The position numbers and the translations under genes were made by a program. This document shows positions 47,171-58,270 of a stretch of DNA of 64,000 nucleotides, piece after piece. The DNA lies in NCBI GenBank assembly GCA_963920765.1, contig OY987242.1, forward strand, positions 25,382,002 to 25,446,001, given 5' to 3'. The DNA comes from Ulota crispa. Lineage: Eukaryota; Streptophyta; Bryopsida; Orthotrichales; Orthotrichaceae. The stretch's first letter is position 1. Each line of letters starts with the position of its first letter. The notes beneath the pieces are model-generated. The model saw only the letters and a program-made list of their open reading frames with translations. It made no database searches and was not told the origin of the DNA.

Positions 47171-48141
47171 CCCCTAAAGGACCAAGCTCTTTTTTTCTAT
47201 GAAAATCACTAATAACTGCCACTTTTGAAGGAATGAGTAGAAATGTAGGATAAAAAGCTTTTATTCAAAATCCAATTGTAAGATCTTGCCCTAGACTATG
47301 GGAGGCACTTGTGGGAAATTTGTTTTTAGCTCATTCTAGATGTAGATGAGTCAGATATTTACATCTAAAGTGAAAAAAAAAAAAAAAAAAAAATCCGTAC
47401 TACCCAAAATTTACAAAAGCCTTTGACCTCTCCTATATCAAAAAAATTGCTCTACGCAAAGTTGAGGTCTATTTTTTTCCATGTAGAAGACCAAATTAGG
47501 TAAGTGTCTGAGAATTTTCAAATGAGTTGGAGGTGTGAATCATACTTTGTAAAATCCTCCAATGTTGTAAGGTCATGAAATTTGCATGTATTGTACACTA
47601 GGAAAAATTGAAGATTTATGTAAAATTCAGATATCTGAATTACTTGAATCCAAATGGTAAAAATCAAGGAATCTTAGTCTACTACAACTTGGGAGAAAAA
47701 GAGTCAAGAAACAAATACACAAAGAGCTCAAGAATGTAAAGCACCAGAGTTAACAAGGCGCAAAAGGAATGGAGGTTTGGGAGTCCCATACCTACTCGCA
47801 AACTAAAACTTCTTATAACTTTCTTCTCATCAATAAAAAATGAATGATTGAAAGCTTCCCACATATATATAAATCTAAAGAACTAATTTTGGATTTTTTT
47901 TATTATTTTTAAATGAATTTTTTTTTAAAGTTTTTGGGCTCCCTGCCCTCCTTTGTTTTTCAGAAATTCATACATTACTTCTTCAATAAATGTATGAATG
48001 AAGAAAAATTTAAGTGCCCACACATATCTTTGAATTGCCCACCTTTAATAAAAGTTTCAAAAAATCACACAAAGTAGTTTAGCCATAGGTACATGCCCAA
48101 AATCCCATTTATCCCCTGAGGGGACAATAGTTCTTTAGGGG
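47171..48141. mobile_element. TTAA-flanked element E9 (971 bases)
   Basis: TTAA (47167-47170) CCCCTAAAGGACCAAGC at the left. GACAATAGTTCTTTAGGGG TTAA (48142-48145) at the right. The left part matches the complement of E1's right half (AAAATCACTAATAACTGCCA). The right part matches E4's right arm (GTAGTTTAGCCATAGGTACA). Confidence 0.75.
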
Positions 48142-48145
48142 TTAA

Positions 48146-48414
48146 TTGGTGCAAAAGCCACCCCAAATTAGAGTTGCCCAGAATTTGAATGCTTTCACAT
48201 AAACAAAACAAAAAAGAATCACTTTAGACCCTAAAATTTCACAATTTGAGCGGTAAATATCTTTCATCTTTTTACTATATCATAATGCAGAAGTCTACTA
48301 CTAAATCCTAAAAGAAATTGTACCAAGATATCATTTTCAATTTTTTTTGTCTTTCTATCAAAACAACCCATTCTAAGTGATTTTTGGTGAAACGTAGTCA
48401 AAGAACTTTAGGGG
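48146..48414. mobile_element. possible TTAA-type fragment E10
   Basis: It lies between the TTAA closing E9 and AACTTTAGGGG TTAA (48415-48418). The right end fits the family, but no matching left end was found, so it is probably a fragment. Confidence 0.4.
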
Positions 48415-50467
48415 TTAATTGAATAAAATTGCAGTACTCCAATGAATTGATTGACTCCAATCTAGAGCTCGGTTGTATAAGCTTTATAATCAAGAATAAG
48501 TGTTTCATTGTTCCATACTTTTGTATTTGTAAACAAGATTTTTTTTTTTTTTCATTGGGAGAACACCTCAAAATGCATACAAAAGTAAAGAAAAAATAAA
48601 CAATAGCACCCTGTTTCCAAATTCATCCATAAATCGACCGAGTTTTACTGACTTTTATCCCAGGATTTGGCAAATTTATCCTCTTTTTTTTTTTTACTTT
48701 TTTGTTGTTGTTGTTAAGGTAGCAAGTTTCAGATCAAGTAAGATTTTGGACAGAAAATGCTCAAAAAAACCCCTACTTGTACACACAAAAATACAATGCT
48801 AAATAGGTGCTTGAAATAATACTTGGCAATGAAATCACAAAAGTAGATCTTCTGATTGTGAGATTTGTTCAACCATTTGGCAACTAGTAATTTTTAGTGC
48901 ATTTTGCCTATTGTGCTTTAATGCAGTATCTAACAAGAAGCAAGTTTTTTTGGGTTTCCTCAAAACTAGTGGCCTAAGTTATGATTATTTATAGTGCATT
49001 TTTTTGTCTTGACAATATCCATGCAACCAAGTTGCTTTTTATTTTAGATTGTCTAGGTTTTTTTGCCAAGGAGATTACTAAAGAACACAAATTGAATGGT
49101 AACAAAATTATCAAATTTTGACTTGTTTTGAGCTAGAGGATGTCGTTTAGACACAAAGGAGCATGAAACCAAAAAATTAAATCTCCACTTCTCAACAAGT
49201 CAGATTCTAGCTTTTAAGGAACAAAACTGATTTGTACTTTGTAATCTTTTTGGCCATATTTGTTATTCATCTTGTAAGAAATTCTCAACATCATAATTTT
49301 TTTGGATGAAAAAGTGCTCATTTTATGTTTGAATACCATATTAAACTCCTTTTGAATTATCCAAATTCCACAAGAAGCAATCTAAAAACTGCTTTGGTTT
49401 GCAAGAAAATAGAAGATATTTGCAAGACATTGAAAGGTACGTGCAAATATTGGAGAAATCTCCAAAATTTCAAGGGCATGAAACTAATCAAATTAATAGT
49501 TCGTAGGTAGTTGAAGAAGTCATTTGTTATGAAATTTAGGAATTTTGCACTTGGGCTTACAATCATACACTTGGGCTAAGAATCATGCATTTGAGCCCTT
49601 GAATGTTTGAAATGATCAAAAATGACAGTTCCAAAGTTTCAAAACTACAAATCTCAAAACAACATTTCTACAACGTGAAGGAACAACAAAATTGCCACTT
49701 TTTTCAAATATAAAGGATGGCAACCTTCAAAATCATTGTGTGAAATAAGCAAATCTAACACCCTTAGAAGTGCAATTTTACCAACTTTTCAATGAAATAT
49801 TTATAAAAGCATTTGGTGAGGAAAGAACAAAAACATAAATAAAAAAACAGAGGTTAAGAGGTGGTCTAAGGTTCAAGAGGTGTAAGTAGGTAGAAGGTTA
49901 GGGTTTGCGTTTAGAGTTTAATTATCACACCTTTGCTTGTCTTTAATACATGCACACATTTCTGATTCATTCAAAAAAATCAAATGTAAAACATTTTGAA
50001 AAGAATACAAGACTTTGTGTGGCCAATCAAGTAGAGAAGAGTCTTTGATGATGGTTGTAATTAACCTTGTACATTTTGAGATAAAAACATTCAAAATTTT
50101 GAAATTCATCAATATAAAGGTGAGTGTTCTACCATCTTTAAAAAATTGCACTTATAACTTTGAGTTTTTATTAATGAGGTGTATGATCTAATTAGAAGAA
50201 TTAAAACAAATATGTTCTATCCCCACCCAATTCCATGGATTCAAAGGTGTGAATGATAAATACAAAAAGAAAGGGGATGAGGCATATGCCGAACGCTCTT
50301 TACATTAATTTTATGCAAATCAAATTAAAGATTTGAGGCAAAATGGCTAGGGGAAATGAGGGATCTGAGAGATATTTTCACACTAACTTTTGATGAAATT
50401 GAAACTAAATGCCAAAGGGAGGAAGTTGAGACATTCCACATGTATCCTTGTGGAAGTTAAATTACAG

Positions 50468-50775
50468 GCAACTACACTAATAATGATGTTTAGTGTTATG
50501 GTATTTCTAGTGTTATTTACCCTACCATTAAATTCATTCTAATTTTCATTTAATGACAACTAATGTTCCATGTCAACAACAACTGTGAATGTTGAATACT
50601 ATTTTAGTGCAAGCTAAACTATTATGATACCAATTTAGAATATTAGGTGAAATTTAGTTGACAAGTAGTGCTTGTATTGATACATAGTGTTGATAATAGT
50701 AATAGTATTGTTGACACTTAGTGTTTATAGTTTGTAATTAGTATTGCCAACATTAAATATCATTGTTCATGTAGT
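50468..50775. mobile_element. inverted-repeat MITE family F, copy 2
   Basis: Left end CTACACTAATAATGATGTTT then AGTGTT. Right end AACATTAAATATCATTGTTC then ATGTAG. The terminal repeats pair over about 30 bases with a few mismatches. It matches 11423-11722 throughout. Confidence 0.65.
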
Positions 50776-51649
50776 TCTCTCAATGGATTTTTGCCAAAAA
50801 AAAAAAAACTTCCACTTTCCCATCATTGAACAACCCTCAATAATTGAATCTTGTTCCATCAACATAACATTGTTTACCAAAGCTCGGGAATGGCATTGGC
50901 TAGAGGGATCCTCATATTGAGGGAGGAAAAAGGAACCCCCCAGTGTTATGAATCATACTCAAGTGCAAATAATTTAAAAGTATATACCACATAATAACAT
51001 CAACAAAGATCAAGAATTTCTTTATAAAATATACAACCATGGCCCCATGTCCTTTGCATGTTTTTCACCTCTTCCAACAAAATGGGCTCCATGTTGAGGT
51101 TAGTAAATCATGCAATTTTCAAAAGGAAAACTTGTTTAAAGTAGGAATGTTAAGAAAATTGACGTGATAGACTATATTGAAGCATAGTGGTCCCATATGA
51201 TTTTCTTAAATTATTTAATCATCTATAATTACTGCTAGTTGTGATAAAATTTCAATTCTTTTAATGTGCTATTCACTTTTAGCGACAAAAGAAATGCTAG
51301 GTGTAGTAAAGGATTGATATAGTACATATGGTATTGGACATGCAAAATAAGGGGAACAAGCTTTCACTCTTTTAGAGGATTAGCTGCTAGATGGAGATCT
51401 TAACACCAAGTAAGAAAATTAACACGTTTTGCATCATGACAAACTACAATGCTTAACATTGGGGTTGTTTTAGGCCTAAAGCACATAGAGTTGAAATCGA
51501 TCGTGTGTTCATCGAAATCATTGGCTACCCCTTCATTTGTAAATAATTTTTGCATTGCCATTTTCTTTATAACACTATAAAACGACTTGGATTTGGACAG
51601 TTTTGGGTTAAACATTAGAAAGTAAATATTCTAATAGTTGAAGGGTGTG

Positions 51650-51797
51650 TACTATAAGAAATTGTGTCTTAATTGACAAGTCCAAATTGACTGAATGTGT
51701 CAAAATGATAAAAAGATTGTCAGATTGGACAATTTCCGTAGGTTTAGCCATGTTGATTTGGACATATTTTTGTCATTTTGGACAATTTCCCTTGTAG
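51650..51797. mobile_element. CACTA-like mini-element
   Basis: Starts ACTATAAGAAATTGTG and ends CAATTTCCCTTGTAG. Inner motifs CAAGTCCAAATTGAC, ATGTTGATTTGGACAT and GTCATTTTGGACA are the same subterminal repeats as in 25672 and 29269. Confidence 0.55.
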
Positions 51798-51939
51798 AAC
51801 TAGCAAAATAATTCTCAAATTTCAAAACATTTTTGTCATAGATTTTCTTTTATAGAAATTGTTATCTATACCACAAGTGAAGGAATGACATAAATCCTTC
51901 ATTTGAATGTGCGTCATTTCACTTTTCAAAGTTACAAAA

Positions 51940-52305
51940 CCAATTTAACGCCTCTTTGAAACCATGAATTTACTCATGTAGGGCAAACTTCCATGCTAAT
52001 CTCATGGGGGCAAATTATGCAATATGAGAACATTCCTCTCCTAGCAAGCTTGGCCTTGTCCATATGAGGTACCATTGTTGCTACTAATCCTTAAATTATC
52101 AATAACGAGGAGCCAGCAACATGCACAAATATGATATTTTTTGCATAGAACTTGGGTGCCCATATGACAACATCAAAGTTTGAGATTTTGCATACATTTG
52201 GTAGATGGTATATTGATTCTAGAATGCATATATCACAAAGACCAAAAACACAATTAATCCTTTGCAAGGAAAGTTTTTGGATTTTTTAGAGATACAAAGA
52301 GAATA
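51940..52305. mobile_element. Stowaway-like relative K2 (diverged)
   Basis: Matches K1 over blocks such as TTCCTCTCCTAGCAAGCTTG, AACTTGGGTGCCCATATGAC and AATCCTTTGCAAGGAAAG, ending TTTTTAGAGATACAAAGAGA. The terminal repeats are degraded, so K2 is older than K1 or less constrained. Confidence 0.5.
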
Positions 52306-53044
52306 TTTGCTACCAATAAGAAGTCTTAATTTGGGAATTCAAATTGCTCACTTGCACCGCAACGATCTATATTCCAACTTCATTATTAATATCAAATGTA
52401 ATAAAAGAGATAGATTGTTTCCGATACAAGAAAGACACCTTCCAATATACAAGAAAGATACCTTCCAATATACTTGCCACGAAGAATTTTTCAAACTTTG
52501 AAAGGTTGAATCAAAGTCAACCCTCTGGAACAATACAATTCGAATTTTGCACAGATATATACTCACAATTATTTGTGTTGTATGATTGAACAACATGCAT
52601 ATACCAAGTGGTGGAACAAAAGTATGAGCATTTACAAGTGCACCCATCCCTCACCACTGCCAAGTGCCAATTGGCCATATTGCCGTCTGTGCAATTAATG
52701 CTCTGAGAAAAGGATTTCTGATAAAAAGCTGCAAGTCACCAGTCACCACCGGTAAGGTTTACAAACGTGCAGTACTAGGGTGCAATACTAGGGTCATCAC
52801 AGTCTACAAAATGAAGACAGACTGTACACCCACCTTAGCCTCTTTCCAATACAAGTAGACTGCATTAAATGCTGGAGTATTTTGCATTTATAGAATGTGC
52901 TGGCACTTTTACTCTTGGAACCTGGTCATAAATCAGATTTAATGGAAAAGAAGTGTAACCTAAAACTGCGATTCTATCCAGCATGAGTAAATTTCAAACC
53001 ATGCTATTATACTGTACTCACATTAGGGTTTCGAAGAACTCTTC

Positions 53045-53203
53045 TACACTAGATAGTACACTTTGGTTGCCCACACTGATTTCTAGACAGTTTACTGATA
53101 CTTCGATAATTTTTCTAAGCGACCAAGTAGTGAGTCAAAATATAACTTTCTAGGGTAATACAACCCAATTGGTAAGATAACCTCAAAGCATTATTTAGTG
53201 TAG
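53045..53203. mobile_element. inverted-repeat MITE family B, copy 4 (159 bases)
   Basis: Left TACACTAGATAGTACACTTT then GGTTGCC. Right GATAACCTCAAAGCATTATT then TAGTGTA. The inner block AGTAGTGAGTCAAAATATAA is the shortened family core. It is the shortest copy. Confidence 0.65.
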
Positions 53204-53384
53204 ATTTCTAGGTTATCTTTAAATACAAAGTGAAATGCAGTGAGCTGTAACTAGAAATGATAGAAGCTCAACCTTAAAAGCAAAAGAGTCAGTCGCTTTT
53301 GTATTTACAAGCCTCTAAACCTATATAGATACATATCACATTCGAAAACTCTCACCTACTAAAGTCGAGAAATATACCTCATAT

Positions 53385-53472
53385 CTGTACCAGAGAAATA
53401 TACCTTATATCTGTCCCCAGAGAAATGTACCTCATTTCTGTCCCCACAGAAATGTACCTCATTTCTGTCCCC
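53385..53472. repeat. short tandem repeat, about 3-4 units
   Basis: Units of about 29-30 bases around ACCTCATTTCTGTCCCC AGAGAAATGT. The last two are almost identical and the earlier ones diverged (ACCTTATATCTGTCCCC, ACCTCATATCTGTACC). Confidence 0.75.
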
Positions 53473-54553
53473 ATTCGTTTGTCAAGCAGTTTTGGTATAT
53501 TTGAATATTAAAAATGCAGGATAAAAAACAACATAAGAAACTGAACAGATGCCGCTAGAAACCATAAACATGATAAAACCTTCTCAAACCATCGAGTGCA
53601 CATCCTTATTAACACCATTGATCCTCACTGCAGGTATATTATTTCACAATTACCATCAGACAACTCTACCAAATCCAATCCAACACATCTCCAAGCTCCC
53701 CTGTCTCATCGCAAACTACTAGCCTCACCACTGATAAAACGTTTAAACCAAGTTACACAAAATACTCCTTTCTCAAAGCAAGTTTTTAAACTACGACAAA
53801 CACAGCAAGTCCTAACTAGAACTCTCTTGATTCTTAAGATTCCAAAACCTAATCAGAAAAAGAAAAGTGAGAAAAGAGAGATAGAAACAGCAATTCGTAA
53901 GTAACAGCCGCAAACCTGGATGTTTTTTTTTTCCTTTTTTTTTACTTTACAACACAGACTGTTCTAAAATACACAGGGTTTCTCATGGTTCGTACCCCCT
54001 GATAGCAGCTGACTGAATACATCTAGGCACATTCTGCAAGTCGAAGAGCCTTGGAGCACAGAACGACAAGAAACAAACAACAGATACACACACACTCATA
54101 TGTATGTAAATATATATAACGTAGTCTCTATGCTTGCTCTGGCTGGCTGAATGACTTCCAAGGAAAGACCAAGGCTTCCATCAGACTTCATTACGGGTGC
54201 TTGACTGGAGCAGCAGTCTGCACATTGTTCCCGATAAAGAGTAGTACTAGTTTCTCCTCAAAAAACATAAGCCAAAAAAAGAGGAGTATGGGAGGGAGAG
54301 AGAAATCCTACGCCCCTACGAAAGAGAGACCATGTACAAGCTAACACCTTACTCTCCAGAGGGACACGTATACCTTTTCGAGTACTATTCACATAAAAAG
54401 TCTTAGTAGTAACATCTACGAATGAGTCACCCCATCCATGATGTTGTGGCATATGGCAAACCTCCCATCCATTTATGCCTCTTCTGAGTCTCCCATCCAT
54501 GATGCTGATGATGGTGCATAAGATCACTTGTGCTTGGAATCTGCCATACTTGG

Positions 54554-56047
54554 TCATTCGAAACTCACAGTTGGGCGTTCCTTCTTTGGAGACTCGACAG
54601 GTGCTTGAGTTTGGTGAAGCATGGACCACATCACATGCACATCTTCATAGCCGCATGAGATTACATCATTGTATAGCTTCCCCATGCCACTTCCTGCAAG
54701 CCATGCAAAACACCGAACAAAACATCAGTAAACTACATATTCTCTCTATCCTTCAGTTTGACTGTAAAACGCAAGTCCCACCATGACGAATACAACTTCA
54801 CTAACCTGAACATACCACGGCATCACAGTCTCTCTTCAAGTAACATCCAAGGCTAAGCAATTCTCACAAACCTTATAAAACCTCAACACAAAACTAGAGC
54901 CTTAATACATGCCAGTCATAAAAACAACTAAGAGAACATACCATGATATCAGTCATGAAAACAGCGAAGAGAACACACCATGACATCACAGTCATGAAAA
55001 CAGCTAAGAGAACGTACCATGACATCACAGTCACTCTTCAACTGACATCCCAAGCTAAGCAATTCTCACAAACATTCTAAAACCTCAACACAAAGCTAAA
55101 GCCTTGGTACATGCCAGTCATGAAAACAGCGAAGAGAACATACAATGCCATCACAGTCACTCTTCAACTATCACAAGCTAAATAATTCTCACTTATATTC
55201 TAGACCTCAACACAAAGCTAAAGCCATAACGCATGCCAGTCATGACAACAGCAAAGAGACTAAAACTGATCAGTAATTTACAACATCGATTCTACAGAGG
55301 GCACAAATTCAAAGGATATTACTATACACATAATTTCCTTATATCTACCAAACAAGAAATGAAAGAGTAACATACGGGACAAGAATCTTTCATGTACACC
55401 AAGAAAAAGCTTTTAACTCACATAATTATTCATCAGAAGATTATAATTGACACACTGTATACACAACTCGATCATAAACTCTGACCTCAAACATTCCTAT
55501 CACAGATACACAAACTGTGTATTGCACAAGAAACTTGTATGCCAAATGTTCATTTTCAGTATACTCACCACCAAATCGTCGATATCTAAAGCTTTTATTC
55601 CTTAGTCTCGAGATCGCGAACTCGACAGAAGGGAACTAGTAGAGTTACTAAGCCAGGCTTTCAACATCATTCTATTCGAATTAACCTCCCTCTGGACTCC
55701 AAAAAAACCTCAAAGCAGATGATATTAATGAATTACAACGAGAGAACACATGGAGGAAACAGAGCTCGGAAGTTTGCAGAGGAGATAGGCCTCTAGAGGT
55801 GTCCAAGGGTTAGTAGCTTTTTTAATAATTCGAAAGTGCTCTACACGAAGTCAGCAGGAAGCGACGAGGTTCTAGAAATATTACAGAACTTGCTGGCAGA
55901 CTTCTGCGTAGTGTTGCTCTATTCAATCGAGAGCTTGTTTCTTTAACTTGGTGACTTACCACGCTTGCTCTTGCGAGGACGAAGCTTTGCGAAAATAGCT
56001 TTCCACACCCTTCGAAAAGGGGTGGATACCTTGCGTAGCCACCTCAT
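54554..56047 (-). CDS. small basic protein of 75 residues (unnamed, plant-type)
   Basis: Exons 56047-55960 and 54693-54554 join in phase (CGT G/GTAAGT ... TTGCAG/GA AGT). The protein starts MRWLRKVSTPFRRVWKAIFA, then KLRPRKSKRG, giving a strongly basic, amphipathic N-terminal half (residues 1-30). It continues GSGMGKLYNDVISCGYEDVH and VMWSMLHQTQ, then a polar tail ending in TVSFE. The joined block (basic start, Gly-rich turn, CGYEDVHVMW) looks like a family of small unnamed plant proteins I have seen before, but I cannot give it a name or function. No signal peptide; a membrane-skimming or nuclear role is possible from the charge alone. The intron is 1,266 bases and carries a tandem repeat. 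A separate strong donor at 55568 (GGTG/GTGAGTAT) might mark an alternative leader exon. Confidence 0.68.
54830..55262. repeat. complex tandem repeat in intron
   Basis: Three large units of about 110-190 bases share ACTCTTCAACTGACATCC, AAGCTAAGCAATTCTCACA and CCTCAACACAAAGCTAAAGC. Within them a 40-odd-base subunit (CAGTCATGAAAACAGCGAAG then AGAACATACCATGA) is repeated up to three times in a row. It lies wholly inside the intron of the 75-residue protein gene. Confidence 0.8.
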
Positions 56048-57300
56048 ATTCAGTTTACTGTGTCGTCGACGACGAATCGTCACGGCTTCCCGTGTCTCTG
56101 CCAGTTCTCCTCACGAATCTCAACTGCGAGTAGTCTGTAGTAGTCGAAAAACGACTACATGAGGAGAGTGGAGCGCACGGGTGTCATGAGTCTCAATCCT
56201 GAGCTTCTTCCCGTCTACACACAACAATTCACAAACAAAACTCGTCACCAAAACTACTCACTCATCACCACGAATACTACTATTTTCTTTTTCCATCTCC
56301 ACCTAGATAATCCTAATCCAATCTCGAAAACACGATCTAACACATCACGTAAAAACCTTGCACCATTAGTTATACAAATAAAACGCGCAATTCCAATACG
56401 CATGCAAAACAAAGCCAAAACGGCTACGAAATCTCAAATCTTTCACCAATTCTCGTCCGTAACACCGAATCGGTAAAACGCGTAAAACTCAAAACAAACC
56501 TGTGTTAACATACGCACGAAAGCAAACGAGAAAGTAGAGTTAAACTAAAATACACATACAATAACGATAAGAGTGCAAGAGTGCACACTACTACTTCTAA
56601 TCTGACTCACGCTCGCGTCGGGAAGTGGAGAAATGCGGGCAGGCGGGCCACCTACACAAACCTGGTGCATTATACAAGCAAAACCGATGACGACGACGAG
56701 CGGCCAGCCTCCAAATGGAAACGAGAAAACAATTGCTCTGGCTCGCCGTGCCCGTGGCCAGGGAGCGAGCAAGAGGGCAAGAGAGAGAGCGAGTAACGAG
56801 AGATCTTGTGCATGCGTTAGTTATGGAGGTGGAGGGCCTAGCGAGAGAGGCGATCGTTGTCGAGGAGCAGCAGGAGCAAGCTCAAGCGGAGCAAGGGACC
56901 CGCCATAGCCACAAACAACGCAAAGCCATCTGTCCTTCTCCTTCTCGGCTCCCTTTCTTTCCTTTCTTTTTGCCTTCCTTTCCTTTTTCTGCTTCACTTT
57001 GCCTTTTTGGCACTGCTTTTTGGAGTTGTTATTTTGCGAAGCTTTTGTGCTTGGCTTTGCTTGCTTGAGGGTGACGAGACTATTTCCTTTCCTTTCTCTG
57101 CTTTGCTTTGCCTTTTTGGAGTTGCTTTTTTGCGAAGCTCTTGGGCTTGGCTTTGCTTGCTTGCTTGCTTGAGGGTGACGAGACTACTGTGTGTGGACAG
57201 TGCTGTACTTTGCTGTAGCTCCTCCTCCCGGTATTCCATGCTCTTTTATTAAAATTCCTTGCTATATTCTTTTATGAAGTTCAGGGGGGTACCTGTATTG
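56048..57300. promoter_or_regulatory. leader and promoter region of the small-protein gene
   Basis: Upstream of the ATG at 56047, less AT-rich than its surroundings between about 56550 and 57250. It contains a direct duplication of about 100 bases: GGCTTTGCTTGCTTGAGGGT then GACGAGACTA at about 57050 and again at about 57150, with GCCTTTTTGG.. before each. Several overlapping frames are open here on both strands, which reflects composition. I see no supported exon. Confidence 0.4.
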
Positions 57301-57579
57301 ATATTATTATATTTGGGGATTTGGTATTTTTACTGATTACTTGGGGGTAAGGTCGTTCAATAATTCTCTTTGCCTTGTCACTCATTGAGTGTGGCCCATG
57401 TCCACGCCCCTTTCCTTTTCGTTGGCTTTGCCTTTGCCTTTGCTTGCCCCTTCGGCCCCTCCCCGCGCCCCTTGCTTTGTGCAATTGCTTCAGGAGTGCC
57501 CACGTATCACTGCACGTCATTGTTTGAAATCCAATCTTTTTCCGTCAGTATTTTGTTCCCATGTCAAGACAAAATGGTA

Positions 57580-58270
57580 ACATTGGTACGCAAGAGGGTA
57601 ATATTGGAACTCAGAAATGGTAAGAATGGAACACAGAATGGTAATATTGAATTTGCAAACTGGTAATATTGGTAATACTGAAACAGGAAATAGTAAAATT
57701 GAAAGTGAAATATTAATATTGAAATGCAAAATGGTGATATCATACTACTAAAATCACAATGACCTGTGTAATATCACATATTGACCTTTATAATATCATA
57801 TCTCCAGTCTCATAGGTACAATCACATTGGCCTTTTGTAATATCACATCTTGATTTTTGTAATATCACATCTTGATCTTTGTAATATCACATCTTGATCT
57901 TTGCAATGCCACATCTTGATCTTTGTAATGCCACATTTCTAATCTCTATGATATTATTACATAAATATAATTTTAAGACTTGTTGAAATTTTTACTTTGC
58001 ATTCTACCTAACACATCAAAATCCTAATAAATTTTTGGTAGTGAATGCTTAGCATAGCAAGAGTCAACACCTAGTTAAAGTATGAAATAGTGATATTGTA
58101 AGTGTGATATGGTAATATTGTAAGTGTGATATGGTAATATTGTAAGTGTGATATGGTAATATTGTAAGTATGATATGGTAAGATTGTAAGTGTGAAATGG
58201 TATAGTTGAACTGCAAAATGGTTGTATTGAAGTGTGAAATGGTTGTATTGAAATGTGAAATGGTAGTGTT
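57580..58270. repeat. opposed minisatellites of an ATATCAC/GTGATAT motif
   Basis: From 57590 to 57740: units like AATGGTAATATTGAA. From 57750 to 57955: about six units of 23-24 bases, AATATCACATCTTGATCTTT. From 58085 to 58200: four or five units of 22 bases, GTGTGATATGGTAATATTGT, then AAATGGTTGTATTGAAGTGT variants. The middle block is in the opposite orientation to its neighbours, so the region can fold on itself. Confidence 0.8.

Larger units (their letters stand above)
48420..54100. other. gene-poor intergenic region
   Basis: No supported exon was found. Contents seen: MITE family F copy 2 (50468-50775), a CACTA-like mini-element (about 51650-51797), Stowaway-like K2 (about 51940-52305), MITE family B copy 4 (53045-53203) and a short tandem repeat (53385-53472). 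The stretches 48420-50460 and 50780-51640 are AT-rich with nothing recognisable. Confidence 0.5.

Noticed and set aside
56581-57252. Several overlapping frames (Glu/Gln-rich and Phe/Leu-rich) as a gene
   Set aside because: Frames are open on both strands in a compositionally biased promoter with an internal duplication; no splice structure or homology is seen.
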